From the NCBI GenBank assembly GCA_947427285.1, contig CANEHE010000003.1, forward strand, positions 1 to 64,000: DNA of 64,000 nt. The letters run 5' to 3'. A program made the translations under genes and the position numbers. This document shows, piece after piece, positions 28,676-38,238 of the stretch. Under the pieces are notes generated by a model. That model ran no database searches. It was given only the letters and a program-made list of their open reading frames with translations, and had not been told where the DNA came from. This DNA comes from an uncultured Porphyromonadaceae bacterium. GTDB taxonomy: Bacteria; Bacteroidota; Bacteroidia; Bacteroidales; Muribaculaceae. Every line of letters begins with the position of its first letter. Within the stretch, counting starts at the first letter, position 1.

Positions 28676-28707
28676 ATATTTTCCGAATTCACGAATTCGG
28701 AAAATAT
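28676..28707. terminator. palindromic hairpin after the AraC-type gene
   Basis: Fifteen-base perfect arms ATATTTTCCGAATTC and GAATTCGGAAAATAT with a two-base spacer. It is 47 bases past the stop. It could act as a terminator or as a protein-binding palindrome. Confidence 0.5.
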
Positions 28708-28778
28708 ATTTACTGATTCCGTCCACAGTATACCGGAATCGGTAAACATTGGCAATACAGATTTCCAAAAGGAATTCC

Positions 28779-28998
28779 TAACTTTGCCAAGCATTAAGGC
28801 AAATGTGATGACGCCGCCGCGTCCTATCCGTTAAGGCGGCGTGTTTTGGTTATTTAGTTAGTGAATAAGAGTAAAGCGGTAATTGAGTGAGACCGCAAGA
28901 AATTGAGTTTGTGCAGCGATGTCTGCGGACATCGTAAAATCCATCCTTGGTGAAACTTTCACTATTGCGGTCGGAATCTTTCGAAAGATGCCGGCCGC
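28779..28998 (+). other. intergenic region rich in inverted repeats
   Basis: A -7-like TAACTTTG (28779-28786) is followed by a chain of hairpins: ACGCCGCC/GGCGGCGT (28811-28842, then GTTTTGG), GCGGT/ACCGC (28877-28895), CGATGTC/GACATCG (28918-28935), GTGAAA/TTTCAC, and GCGGTCGG/CCGGCCGC with inner ATCTTT/AAAGAT (28967-28998). No convincing ORF covers it. It could encode one or more small RNAs, but no known RNA family is recognised. Confidence 0.4.
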
Positions 28999-29334
28999 AA
29001 ACTGTATTATCAGTAAACGCACGTATGACGGATGATATAGAATACAATATTTTCAAAAGCCGATATTGGCGCAAGTTTTCCACAACATAGATTCCCATCG
29101 TGTAGATAAAATCTGTAATAATATACAGTACAAATATTTACCAGTATAAACAAAGAAAACATCATCATCCAATCACAGTAAAAAGTTTTCCAAAACAAAA
29201 TTTTTTACGATATTTGCAGAGCTTTTAAACGCATTGTAACAACTGAGCACATTCGTGACAATCTGCGCCCGTACAAAATAAAACGTGCCGGATCTCGCGA
29301 CAAGCCAGCATGACAAAATGATAGACTCTCTAAC
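28999..29334. other. A/T-rich leader region before the ribonucleotide reductase
   Basis: No credible gene. Because the next gene encodes a B12-dependent enzyme I looked for a cobalamin riboswitch B12 box and its helices; only a fragment AAGCCAG is present without the rest. Confidence 0.4.
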
Positions 29335-31863
29335 ATGAAACCTGAAAAATTCACCTACGAGCAAGCCTACGATGCCTCTCTTAAATATTTCAAAGGGGAT
29401 GAACTGGCAGCCCGTGTATGGGCAAGCAAATACGCCCTCAAGGATTCCTACGGGAATATATACGAACTTACCCCGGACGACATGCACCACCGCATAGCCC
29501 GCGAGATTGCCCGTATCGAATCGAAATATCCCAACCCGATGAGTGAAGAGGAGGCTTTTTCCCTTCTCAAGGATTTCAGATATATAGTGCCTCAGGGCAG
29601 TCCGATGGCTGGAATCGGCAATGATTTCCAAGTAGGATCGCTCTCCAACTGCTTTGTAATCGGAATCGACGGAAAACCCGATTCCTACGGTGGCATAATC
29701 AAGATTGATGAGGAACAGGTGCAACTCATGAAGCGGCGCGGCGGTGTAGGCCACGATCTCTCACATATACGCCCCAAGGGAAGTCCGGTGAAGAATTCCG
29801 CACTCACCTCCACCGGCCTTGTGCCTTTCATGGAGCGTTACAGCAACTCAACAAGAGAAGTGGCACAGGACGGACGACGCGGAGCACTAATGTTGTCGGT
29901 GAGCATCAAACACCCCGATTCGGAAAAATTCATCGATGCTAAAATGACCGAAGGGAAAGTAACCGGAGCGAATGTATCGGTGCGTATCGACGATGAGTTC
30001 ATGCATGCGGCAGAGGCAGGAGAAAAATATATCCACACATATCCCATAGACTCCCCTACCCCCAGTTATACCCATGAGACCGATGCCAGGACACTCTGGG
30101 AAAAGATTGTGCACAACGCATGGAAAAGTGCGGAGCCGGGAGTGCTTTTCTGGGACACCATCATCCGCGAGTCGGTGCCCGACTGCTACGATGATCTCGG
30201 ATTCCAGACCATATCCACAAATCCATGCGGAGAGATACCGCTGTGTCCTTACGACAGCTGCCGTCTTGTGGCTGTCAACCTCTACAGTTATGTGGAGAAT
30301 CCCTTCACACCCGAAGCGCGGTTCAACTTCGATCTATATCGGGAACACGTAGGGAAAGCCCAGAGGTTCATGGATGACATCATCGACCTTGAAATGGAGA
30401 AAATCGACCGCATCATCGAGAAAATCCAAAAGGATCCGGAAACCGACGAGGTGAAGGAGACTGAGTTGAATCTATGGAAGAAAATACGTTCGAAAACTCT
30501 TCAGGGTCGGCGTACCGGCTGCGGCATCACAGGTGAAGGAGATATGCTGGCGGCACTCGGACTGCGCTATGGCACCAAAGAGGCAACAGATTTCTCCGCT
30601 GAAGTACATAAACAGACAGCTCTGGCCTACTACCGTGCCTCTGTGAATATGGCAAAAGAAAGAGGGGCATTTGAAATCTACGACTGGGAAAGGGAGAAGG
30701 ACAACCCCTTTATAAACCGTCTGCGTGAGGCTGACCCAGAACTTTATGAAGAGATGAAGAAGCATGGACGACGCAACATCGCCTGTCTCACCATAGCCCC
30801 CACCGGCACCACATCGCTGATGACTCAGACAACTTCCGGCATCGAACCGGTGTTCATGCCCGTATACAAGCGTCGCCGCAAAGTCAATCCCAACGATGCC
30901 AACGTTACCATTGATTTCATCGACGAGGTGGGCGACGCCTTTGAGGAATATATCGTATATCATCATAAATTCCTTGAGTGGATGCGGATCAACGGCATAG
31001 AGCCGAAAAAGAACATGAGCACCGAGGAGCTTGACGAACTGGTAAAAAAATCACCCTATTACAAGGCGACCTCAAACGATGTGGACTGGCTTGAGAAAGT
31101 CCGCATGCAGGGAGCCGTGCAGAAATGGGTGGACCATTCCATCAGCGTCACCATCAACCTTCCAAACAATGTCAGCGAAGAGCTTGTGGGAAGCCTATAC
31201 ATGGAGGCATGGAAAAACGGATGTAAGGGCTGTACAGTGTATCGCGACGGCTCGCGCAACAATGTGCTTGAAGCGATAAAGAAACCGGCTCCCAAACTGA
31301 TCGCTCAGACGGAACACCTTGTCAAGCGTCCGATCGAACTGGAGGCCGACGTGGTAAGATTCCAGAACAACAAGGAGAAATGGATAGCATTCGTTGGGCT
31401 GGCCGACGGTAAACCATACGAGATATTCACCGGTCTGGCCGATGATGACGACGGCATTTTCTGTCCCAAAAGCGTGAATCACGGAAAAATCATCAAGGCG
31501 GTAGACGAGACCGGTCGCAAACGCTACGATTTCCAGTTCATCAACAAACGTGGCTACAAAACCACTATCGAGGGACTGAGCGAAAAGTTCAATCCGGAAT
31601 TCTGGAACTATGCCAAACTGATTTCCGGAGTGTTACGCTACGGCATGCCTATAGATCAGGTTTTGAAACTCGTAGGAGGTCTTGAACTCGACTCCACAAG
31701 TATCAATACCTGGAAAAACGGCGTGGAACGTGCTCTGAAGAAATATATTCCCAACGGTACCGAAGCATCGGGACAGAAATGTCCACACTGCGGAAACGAG
31801 ACACTTATCTATCAGGAAGGGTGCCTGATATGTACTTCATGCGGCACATCAAAGTGCGGATGA
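29335..31863 (+). CDS. nrdJ: adenosylcobalamin-dependent (class II) ribonucleotide reductase
   Basis: An 842-residue enzyme making deoxyribonucleotides with a B12-generated radical, independent of oxygen. The catalytic core includes the active-site cysteine motif STNPCGEIPLCPYDSCRLVAVNLYSYVENPF, the substrate loop IAPTGTTSLMTQTTSGIEPVF, and a C-terminal cysteine-rich zinc-ribbon tail CPHCGNETLIYQEGCLICTSCGTSKCG, which carries the redox-relay cysteines. Length is typical of the large NrdJ form. It is followed 45 bases later by malQ on the same strand. Confidence 0.93.
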   Translation: MKPEKFTYEQAYDASLKYFKGDELAARVWASKYALKDSYGNIYELTPDDMHHRIAREIARIESKYPNPMSEEEAFSLLKDFRYIVPQGSPMAGIGNDFQVGSLSNCFVIGIDGKPDSYGGIIKIDEEQVQLMKRRGGVGHDLSHIRPKGSPVKNSALTSTGLVPFMERYSNSTREVAQDGRRGALMLSVSIKHPDSEKFIDAKMTEGKVTGANVSVRIDDEFMHAAEAGEKYIHTYPIDSPTPSYTHETDARTLWEKIVHNAWKSAEPGVLFWDTIIRESVPDCYDDLGFQTISTNPCGEIPLCPYDSCRLVAVNLYSYVENPFTPEARFNFDLYREHVGKAQRFMDDIIDLEMEKIDRIIEKIQKDPETDEVKETELNLWKKIRSKTLQGRRTGCGITGEGDMLAALGLRYGTKEATDFSAEVHKQTALAYYRASVNMAKERGAFEIYDWEREKDNPFINRLREADPELYEEMKKHGRRNIACLTIAPTGTTSLMTQTTSGIEPVFMPVYKRRRKVNPNDANVTIDFIDEVGDAFEEYIVYHHKFLEWMRINGIEPKKNMSTEELDELVKKSPYYKATSNDVDWLEKVRMQGAVQKWVDHSISVTINLPNNVSEELVGSLYMEAWKNGCKGCTVYRDGSRNNVLEAIKKPAPKLIAQTEHLVKRPIELEADVVRFQNNKEKWIAFVGLADGKPYEIFTGLADDDDGIFCPKSVNHGKIIKAVDETGRKRYDFQFINKRGYKTTIEGLSEKFNPEFWNYAKLISGVLRYGMPIDQVLKLVGGLELDSTSINTWKNGVERALKKYIPNGTEASGQKCPHCGNETLIYQEGCLICTSCGTSKCG

Positions 31864-31908
31864 CCGACAACCCATAGCTCCTAAATAAATTCTACATTTT
31901 CCAGAACA

Positions 31909-34587
31909 ATGAAAATACGTTTCACCATCAATTACCGCACCCAGTGGGGAGAGTCACTCTTCATCTGCGGGGATATCCCGGCCCTTGGCGGAGGTGATCC
32001 CGACAAAGCGTTTCCCATGAGTCCGGCAAGCCCGGATTCATGGGAGGCCAGCATTGAAGTTCCATCGGTGCCAGCCTCTTTCTCATACCGATATATAATG
32101 AGGCACGACAACGGGCATTGCCGACACGAATGGGGGAAGCCACATTCTTTCAATAAAGGGAAAGGAATCGACCGGTATCAGATCTTCGATTCATGGCAGG
32201 AGATCCCTCCGGAACTTCCTTATCACTCCTCTGCCTTTGTCAACGGCATAATGATGCGTACCGTGCCAGACCAGCCCTTGAAACCGACTGCCGGTACTCT
32301 TAACATCATGGTGGATGCCCCGATGGTGAAACCGGACGAGATTCTTGCCATAACCGGTGGATGCGAGATTCTCGGCAACTGGGATCCGGCACAGGCACTG
32401 CGTCTCAATGATTCGGGATTTCCCATCTGGACAGCCAACATCCCTCTTGACACACTTTCTCTTCCTCTTGAATATAAATTCGTAATAGTCAGGAAAGATC
32501 ACAATGACACAACAGCCGTGTGGGAAGACTGTCCGAACAGGATATTCAACATACCGGCTTCTGTCGATGAGACTGTCATATTGTCGGGACTCCGTTTCGC
32601 CAATCCGCGACATGACTGGAGAGGAGCCGGCACAGCTGTCCCTGTGTTCTCACTCCGGTCCGATGACGATTTCGGATGTGGCGATTTCCTTGACCTTAAG
32701 AAAATGATTCTGTGGTGTGAGAAAACGGGGCAGAACATTCTCCAGACCCTTCCGATAAACGACACTACAAAGACAAAAACCTGGACGGACTCCTATCCTT
32801 ACAGTGCCAACTCATCGTTTGCCCTCCATCCGATGTTCGTGCGTCCTACAGCAGTCGGCACACTTAAAGACAGAAAAAAGCGTAAAGAATTCGAAGAACG
32901 CGGAGCCGCACTCAACCGTCTTCCTCAGATAGACTATGAGTCTGTCACAGCACTCAAAGAGGAATACATGCGTGCCCTCTACGCTCAGATAGGGAACTCT
33001 CAGATGGAATCCGCTGATTTCAAGTCATTTCTGGATAAAAATGCGGAATGGCTGCGCCCGTACGCCGCATGGCGGACTCTCCGCGATCGTTTCGGAACCC
33101 CAGACACGTCATGCTGGAACAGATATGCCGTTTATAGTACGGAAGCCGTTGACCGCCTTTTCAAAGAGAATCCTGACGAAACCGGATTTTTTCTCTTCGA
33201 ACAATACCATCTCGACCGACAACTCCGGGAAGTAAGGGATTTCGCCCATCTGCACGGAGTGGTGCTCAAAGGCGACATTCCGATAGGTGTAGGACGCGAA
33301 AGTGTCGACACATGGAAAAACCCTGAACTGTTCAACATGGATTCTCAGGCAGGTGCTCCACCGGATGATTTCTCTGCTCTAGGTCAGAACTGGGGATTTC
33401 CGACCTACAACTGGGAAGAGATGGGACGCGACGGTTTCAGATGGTGGAAACAGCGTTTCAGCAAAATGGCGGAATATTTCGACGCCTACCGCATCGACCA
33501 TATACTCGGATTTTTCAGAATATGGCAGATTCCTATTGATGCGCTACACGGCATACTCGGATATTTCAATCCTGCACTACCGTATCCTCCCGAGGAGATG
33601 CGCCACAACTATGATTTCTGGATCAATCCTGATGTACAGACCCGTCCGCTTATTCTGGACTGGATGCTCAGTGATTTCTTCGGCGAATACGCCGATGAAG
33701 CCAGAGATCGTTTCCTCATAAAGTGCGGAGAAGACCGGTACAGACTGCGAGAGGAAGTCGACAACCAGAGAAAAGTGTCCGATATATTTGCAGAAGCCGA
33801 AAACACTGACAAGAACATACGTATCGAACAAGGATTACTCGGTCTTCTCGACGATGTGCTCTTCATCGAGGACCCAACGCGCAAAGGGCATTATCATCCA
33901 CGTATCGCGGCACAGTTCACGTATCAATACCGGATTCTGAACGATTATGAACGGCAGTGTTTCGACCGTCTTTATAATGACTTCTTCTATCGGAGACACA
34001 ATGGCTTCTGGGCAGGCAAGGCAATGTGGAAACTTCCACCCATCATATTCTCCACAGGAATGCTTACATGCGCCGAGGACCTCGGTATGATCCCGGATTG
34101 TGTGCCCGGTGTAATGAGACATCTTCAGATCCTTTCTCTTGAGATACAACGTATGCCGAAAGATCCGCATCTCAGATTCGGCGACACCTGGAGATACCCT
34201 TACAATTCAGTATGCACATCCTCCACACACGACATGGCTGGAATACGCGGATGGTGGGAAAGCGACCGCAATACCACCCGGAATTACTACAACAATGTAC
34301 TCGGAGAACCGGGAGAAGCACCTTTCTTCGCCGAGCCATGGATCTGCGATAAAATTCTTGATCTTCTCCTCGCAAGCCCGTCGATGCTCTGTATCAATCC
34401 CATTCAAGACTGGTTGTCTGCCGACAGCAATCTCAGACGCAACGACCCGCGGGAGGAACAGATCAACGACCCCGCGAATCCAAGACACTACTGGCGTTAT
34501 CGGCTACATCTGTCTCTCGACCAACTTCTTGAAGCAGACTCATTCAACGAGGCCCTACGTAAACGAATCTCAAATTCCGGAAGATAA
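31909..34587 (+). CDS. malQ: 4-alpha-glucanotransferase with two CBM20 domains
   Basis: An 892-residue GH77 enzyme of the plant-DPE2-like type used by Bacteroidetes. Two N-terminal CBM20 starch-binding domains lie at about 1-105 and 120-225. The GH77 barrel follows, with the nucleophile region FDAYRIDHILGFFRIWQIP and the acid/base region TCAEDLGMIPDCVPGVM. A large insertion in the barrel is characteristic of the subtype. It transfers glucan chains between malto-oligosaccharides in the cytoplasm and supports glycogen or starch use. Confidence 0.95.
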   Translation: MKIRFTINYRTQWGESLFICGDIPALGGGDPDKAFPMSPASPDSWEASIEVPSVPASFSYRYIMRHDNGHCRHEWGKPHSFNKGKGIDRYQIFDSWQEIPPELPYHSSAFVNGIMMRTVPDQPLKPTAGTLNIMVDAPMVKPDEILAITGGCEILGNWDPAQALRLNDSGFPIWTANIPLDTLSLPLEYKFVIVRKDHNDTTAVWEDCPNRIFNIPASVDETVILSGLRFANPRHDWRGAGTAVPVFSLRSDDDFGCGDFLDLKKMILWCEKTGQNILQTLPINDTTKTKTWTDSYPYSANSSFALHPMFVRPTAVGTLKDRKKRKEFEERGAALNRLPQIDYESVTALKEEYMRALYAQIGNSQMESADFKSFLDKNAEWLRPYAAWRTLRDRFGTPDTSCWNRYAVYSTEAVDRLFKENPDETGFFLFEQYHLDRQLREVRDFAHLHGVVLKGDIPIGVGRESVDTWKNPELFNMDSQAGAPPDDFSALGQNWGFPTYNWEEMGRDGFRWWKQRFSKMAEYFDAYRIDHILGFFRIWQIPIDALHGILGYFNPALPYPPEEMRHNYDFWINPDVQTRPLILDWMLSDFFGEYADEARDRFLIKCGEDRYRLREEVDNQRKVSDIFAEAENTDKNIRIEQGLLGLLDDVLFIEDPTRKGHYHPRIAAQFTYQYRILNDYERQCFDRLYNDFFYRRHNGFWAGKAMWKLPPIIFSTGMLTCAEDLGMIPDCVPGVMRHLQILSLEIQRMPKDPHLRFGDTWRYPYNSVCTSSTHDMAGIRGWWESDRNTTRNYYNNVLGEPGEAPFFAEPWICDKILDLLLASPSMLCINPIQDWLSADSNLRRNDPREEQINDPANPRHYWRYRLHLSLDQLLEADSFNEALRKRISNSGR

Positions 34588-34639
34588 TCTAAACCATTTA
34601 ACCGTACAAATGTACGACCTCTAAGACCTCTTAAGCAAT

Positions 34640-35794
34640 ATGAGCGAACAAGCAGCATCAACGCAAAAAACACGCAGCATCGTCTCCATAGCCGATCTGT
34701 CGAAAGATGAAATCCTTGAACTCATCCGGCTTGCCGCATATTTTGAGGCCCACCCCAACAGCAAACTGCTTGACGGGAAGATCGTCGCCACACTTTTCTT
34801 TGAGCCCTCCACACGCACACGTCTGAGTTTCGAGACCGCTGTAAACCGCCTCGGGGGACGCATAATCGGATTTTCAGACCCGGCGGCGACATCCACCTCA
34901 AAAGGGGAAACCCTCAAGGACACCATAAAGATGGTTGCCAATTACGTGGATCTTATAGTCATGCGTCATTATCTGGAAGGAGCTCCACGGTACGCCTCTG
35001 AAGTTACCGAAATCCCCGTGATCAATGCCGGCGACGGCGCACATCAGCATCCGTCCCAGACGATGCTTGACCTATACTCCATCTACAAGACCCAGGGACG
35101 TCTTGACGACATCACGGTCACGATGGTGGGGGATCTCAAATATGGCCGCACTGTCCACTCTCTGCTTATGGCTCTGAGCCATTTCCGTGTGAAATTCAAC
35201 TTTGTGGCCTGCGAGGAACTGAGAATGCCTGAGGAATTCCGTTCCTTCTGCGAACGCAACGGAATACAATACCGGGAGTCATCGGAATTCTCGCCCGAAA
35301 TAATCGCGGATACCGATATACTCTACATGACACGTGTGCAGCGCGAACGTTTTTCCGACCTTATGGAATATGAGCGTGTAAAGGATCTCTATAATCTGGA
35401 GGCATCCATGCTCGACGTAGCCAAAGACAATCTGCGTGTGCTGCATCCGCTGCCCCGTGTAAATGAGATCGCACAAGATGTGGACGACAGTCCCAAGGCA
35501 TATTACTTCCAACAGGCAAAAAACGGTCTTTTTGCACGGCAAGCCATGATATGCACCGCCATGGGTATCGAGATACCCGACTATGTCCCCTTCCAAGGCA
35601 GCAAAGTGGTGGACAGGCAACCCGTGCGACAGCCTGACGAAATAATCGGACGTGTGACGTGTGACAATCCAAAATGCGTTACCTGCAACCAGCCCATACC
35701 CTCCCGGTTTGAGATTGCGGACCGCAACGATACCACTCTCCGCTGCCACTATTGCGAACATGAACTGCACGTAGACCCGACCGTACTGAAATGA
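34640..35794 (+). CDS. pyrB: aspartate carbamoyltransferase with fused PyrI-type zinc domain
   Basis: A 384-residue protein. Residues 1-315 are a complete aspartate carbamoyltransferase catalytic chain, with the carbamoyl-phosphate loop [12 protein letters not shown] (54-65), [13 protein letters not shown] (132-144) and HPLPRVNEI. Residues 330-384 match only the zinc domain of the regulatory chain PyrI: CDNPKC (C341, C346) and CHYC (C369, C372), the same 4-cysteine spacing within one residue. The nucleotide-binding allosteric domain of PyrI is absent. The enzyme starts pyrimidine synthesis. Its stop overlaps the flavin reductase start (ATGA). Confidence 0.95.
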   Translation: MSEQAASTQKTRSIVSIADLSKDEILELIRLAAYFEAHPNSKLLDGKIVATLFFEPSTRTRLSFETAVNRLGGRIIGFSDPAATSTSKGETLKDTIKMVANYVDLIVMRHYLEGAPRYASEVTEIPVINAGDGAHQHPSQTMLDLYSIYKTQGRLDDITVTMVGDLKYGRTVHSLLMALSHFRVKFNFVACEELRMPEEFRSFCERNGIQYRESSEFSPEIIADTDILYMTRVQRERFSDLMEYERVKDLYNLEASMLDVAKDNLRVLHPLPRVNEIAQDVDDSPKAYYFQQAKNGLFARQAMICTAMGIEIPDYVPFQGSKVVDRQPVRQPDEIIGRVTCDNPKCVTCNQPIPSRFEIADRNDTTLRCHYCEHELHVDPTVLK

Positions 35795-36357
35795 AAGAAA
35801 GTTGGAAACCTGGGACAATGATCTATCCTCTGCCGGCAGTACTTGTCACATGTGGGGACACACCGGAGGAATGGAACATGCTGACCGTGGCATGGACCGG
35901 CACCATCTGCACCGACCCCGCAATGTGTTACATATCCGTACGTCCGGAAAGAGCATCATACCCGCTGATCGAACGGTGTATGGAGTTCACTCTCAACCTG
36001 ACCACAAAAGCAATGGCACGGGCCACCGACTGGGCCGGAGTACGGTCAGGACGCGACTTCGACAAATGGAAAGAGACCGGACTGACTCCGATCCCAGGTG
36101 AGAAAGTGAAATCTCCTACTATTGACGAATCTCCACTCTCGATCGAATGCAGGGTTAAACGCATCGAAAAACTCGGCAGCCACTCCATGTTCATCGCCGA
36201 GGTTCTGGGTATCCGGGCCGACAAACGATATCTTGATCCTGTCACGGGACGTCTGGATCTGGAAAAGGCTGAACTAATCGCCTACAACCATGGCAGCTAC
36301 ATGGAGCTCGGGCCTATCGTCGGCACATTCGGTTTCTCCGTAAGGAAAAAGCCTTGA
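35791..36357 (+). CDS. flavin-reductase-family protein
   Basis: A 188-residue protein of the flavin reductase/NtaB-DIM6 split-barrel FMN-binding family. The N-terminal [47 protein letters not shown] and the [11 protein letters not shown] tail are characteristic. It probably binds FMN, but the physiological electron acceptor is unknown. It is translationally coupled to pyrB by a four-base overlap, although a functional link with pyrimidine synthesis is not obvious. Confidence 0.86.
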   Translation: MKESWKPGTMIYPLPAVLVTCGDTPEEWNMLTVAWTGTICTDPAMCYISVRPERASYPLIERCMEFTLNLTTKAMARATDWAGVRSGRDFDKWKETGLTPIPGEKVKSPTIDESPLSIECRVKRIEKLGSHSMFIAEVLGIRADKRYLDPVTGRLDLEKAELIAYNHGSYMELGPIVGTFGFSVRKKP

Positions 36358-36399
36358 ATGCTGTTCTCACACCGACAAAGATATTAAATCACTACTAAA

Positions 36400-36426
36400 A
36401 GGTATATTTCACCTCTGATAATACCT
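36400..36426. promoter_or_regulatory. candidate operator upstream of the hemerythrin promoter
   Basis: AGGTAT, 15 bases, ATACCT. The repeat ends just upstream of the -33 element of the hemerythrin-LuxR promoter, a usual position for an activator or repressor. Confidence 0.3.
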
Positions 36427-36437
36427 ACTTTTCGGGA

Positions 36438-36468
36438 TTGCGGGTACTATAGACAAGTAGTAATTTTG
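36438..36468 (+). promoter_or_regulatory. promoter of the hemerythrin-LuxR pair
   Basis: TTGC, 19 bases, TAATTTTG. The -7 element is exact and the -33 element is close to TTTG. Confidence 0.6.
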
Positions 36469-36681
36469 CAGTGAGAGAAGGGACACTGACCCAAAGTCCT
36501 GACTCACCCCCGGAAATCACCGGCACGCCATACATTGGCAGATTCCTCCGACAACGGGACAACATCAGCCAGCTGTGAAGCGCATAGTTATTAGAGTTAG
36601 ATTTAAGTTAGGCATTTATCCCGACAGGTATTAGCCCGGTCGGGAAAATGTCTATCGGAACTTATCTAAAACCTTTCAACC

Positions 36682-37389
36682 ATGGAATCCAAATACCACT
36701 ACTCCCCCGACAGAAAAATGGCATCACTTATTGCCGATGACTACCGTCTTATACAGGTAATGACCCGTTTCGGCATCCATGTCGGATTCGGCGACATGAC
36801 TGTCTCCGAAGTATGTCAGGCACAGGGAGTGGATTGCGGCACCTTCCTGACAGTAGTCAATTTTATAGTCGACGGTTACACACATGCCGATATGGCCGGC
36901 ACAATATCAATAGGTTCCCTTCTTCAATATCTCAAGCAAAGCCATACATATTTTCTTGACTATCTACTACCGTCAATACGCAGAAAGCTCCTTGACGGCA
37001 TAAAGACCGATACAGGAGAGGTATCATTCCTCATTCTGAAATTCTTCGACGAATACGTGACTAAGGTGCGCATACACATGGAATATGAAGACCGGACAGT
37101 ATTCAGATACATCGAGTCTCTTATGGAAAATATTGAATTGCCTAATTTCAATATCCACACGTATTCAGATTATCATGAAGAAGTGTCATCCAGCCTTCAT
37201 GAACTGAAAAGCATCATAATCAAATACGGACCGGTAGACGCCGACGTCAATCTGCTCAATGATGTACTTTATGACATATATCGCTGCGAAGAGGAATTGG
37301 AAAGTCATTGTCTTATAGAGGACGAACTTCTGGTTCCGGCCATAGTGTCCTTGGAGAGAGAAACAGCCGCGAAAGGGGGTGATCGATGA
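36682..37389 (+). CDS. hemerythrin-like (ScdA/RIC-related) protein
   Basis: A 235-residue cytoplasmic protein. Residues 8-65 resemble the small helical N-terminal domain of ScdA/YtfE iron-sulfur repair proteins (LIADDYRLIQVMTRFGI...MTVSEVCQAQGVD). Residues 80-225 form a hemerythrin-like four-helix bundle with the metal-ligand patterns SHTYFLDYLLP, HMEYEDRTVF, YHEEVSSSLHELKSII and SHCLIEDELLVPAI. A di-iron centre sensing or handling oxygen, nitric oxide or iron is likely. It overlaps the LuxR-type gene by four bases, so it probably modulates or is regulated with that protein. Confidence 0.82.
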   Translation: MESKYHYSPDRKMASLIADDYRLIQVMTRFGIHVGFGDMTVSEVCQAQGVDCGTFLTVVNFIVDGYTHADMAGTISIGSLLQYLKQSHTYFLDYLLPSIRRKLLDGIKTDTGEVSFLILKFFDEYVTKVRIHMEYEDRTVFRYIESLMENIELPNFNIHTYSDYHEEVSSSLHELKSIIIKYGPVDADVNLLNDVLYDIYRCEEELESHCLIEDELLVPAIVSLERETAAKGGDR

Positions 37390-37988
37390 GACACACCGAA
37401 AAGATTCATATTGTAGTTGCCGAGACATCGCCTGTCATATCCTCAGGATTCAGCTTCTGTCTGCGAAGATTGCCTGGACTGCAGGCACAGACTATCGAGA
37501 CCCATACATACCCGGACCTTATAAACTGCCTGCGAAACAATCCGGTCGACATAGTAGTGGTCAATCCTAATTTCGGAGGCGCATTTGCTCCCCAGCATCT
37601 TCGCGAGACTTTAGAAACCAGCGATCTAAAGATCGTAGCCATCGAGATCAGTCCAATCGACCGCCCTACACGGTCACTCTATGACGACGTGGTGTCTATC
37701 GTGGAGGACCTCCCATCTATGGCGGAAAAGATGAGAAAACTCGCAATCGGTACCACTGAAAGTGAACCGGATAAAGAACCTCTCAGCACACGTGAGAAAG
37801 AGATAATAACATTGGTTGTGAAAGGGATGACCAACAAGGAAATCGCTGATCGGTTGTTTCTATCAATCCATACTGTCATGACACACCGACGCAACATAGC
37901 CCGTAAACTTGAAATCCACAGTGCCACCGGTCTTACAATCTATGCCATAGTGAACCACCTTGTGGATCTCACCGAAATCAAACTCTGA
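37386..37988 (+). CDS. LuxR-type regulator with degenerate receiver domain
   Basis: A 200-residue protein. Residues 1-120 have the fold pattern of a response-regulator receiver, but the phosphate-accepting aspartate is replaced (DIVVVNPN, N60), and the conserved lysine near the end of the domain is not seen. Residues 132-195 are a standard LuxR/FixJ helix-turn-helix: LSTREKEIITLVVKGMTNKEIADRLFLSIHTVMTHRRNIARKL. It cannot be switched by the usual phosphorylation. Translational coupling to the hemerythrin-like gene suggests that the partner supplies the signal. Confidence 0.86.
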   Translation: MRHTEKIHIVVAETSPVISSGFSFCLRRLPGLQAQTIETHTYPDLINCLRNNPVDIVVVNPNFGGAFAPQHLRETLETSDLKIVAIEISPIDRPTRSLYDDVVSIVEDLPSMAEKMRKLAIGTTESEPDKEPLSTREKEIITLVVKGMTNKEIADRLFLSIHTVMTHRRNIARKLEIHSATGLTIYAIVNHLVDLTEIKL

Positions 37989-38092
37989 ACGCAGCTACAT
38001 AACAATATCGATCCTCTTCTGACCGTTAGGGATACAGATGCCCGTTCGTTTGAAGCACCCGACTTTCACGTATCAAGCTTTCCACACCTTTG

Positions 38093-38116
38093 GGAAATTG
38101 CAGCACTGCAATTTCC
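38093..38116. repeat. perfect inverted repeat after the LuxR-type gene
   Basis: GGAAATTGCAG and CTGCAATTTCC with a two-base spacer, about 105 bases past the stop. It lacks a strong T-run. It may terminate the hemerythrin-LuxR transcript inefficiently or bind protein. Confidence 0.45.
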
Positions 38117-38216
38117 TTGTGCATTTCGTACCATGCCAATTTTATCCGTTTATTTTTTATAAGTCCTCTTTTACATATTTTAACATAAAATTTAGCTAAT
38201 TTTATATAAAAATTAC

Positions 38217-38224
38217 TAATTTTG
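38217..38224 (+). promoter_or_regulatory. -7 element of an intergenic transcript
   Basis: TAATTTTG followed by C, an exact TAnnTTTG match in an A/T-rich context; no exact -33 TTTG. The predicted start is near 38231. Confidence 0.5.
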
Positions 38225-38238
38225 CAACAAAATTTAAT

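Larger units (their letters stand above)
36358..36681 (+). other. promoter region and long structured leader of the hemerythrin operon
   Basis: No gene is seen. It holds an inverted repeat, the promoter, and a leader of about 205 bases that includes the hairpin TCCCGAC/GTCGGGA near 36630-36655. Confidence 0.5.

Noticed and set aside
28850-29098. 82-codon minus-strand ORF before the ribonucleotide reductase
   Set aside because: It runs through several inverted repeats and has no recognisable domain.
29150-29334. Cobalamin riboswitch before the B12-dependent ribonucleotide reductase
   Set aside because: Only a partial B12-box-like AAGCCAG is seen; the rest of the box and the expected helices are missing.
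35279-35818. 179-codon minus-strand ORF inside pyrB
   Set aside because: It is an antisense shadow of the conserved PyrB catalytic chain and zinc domain.
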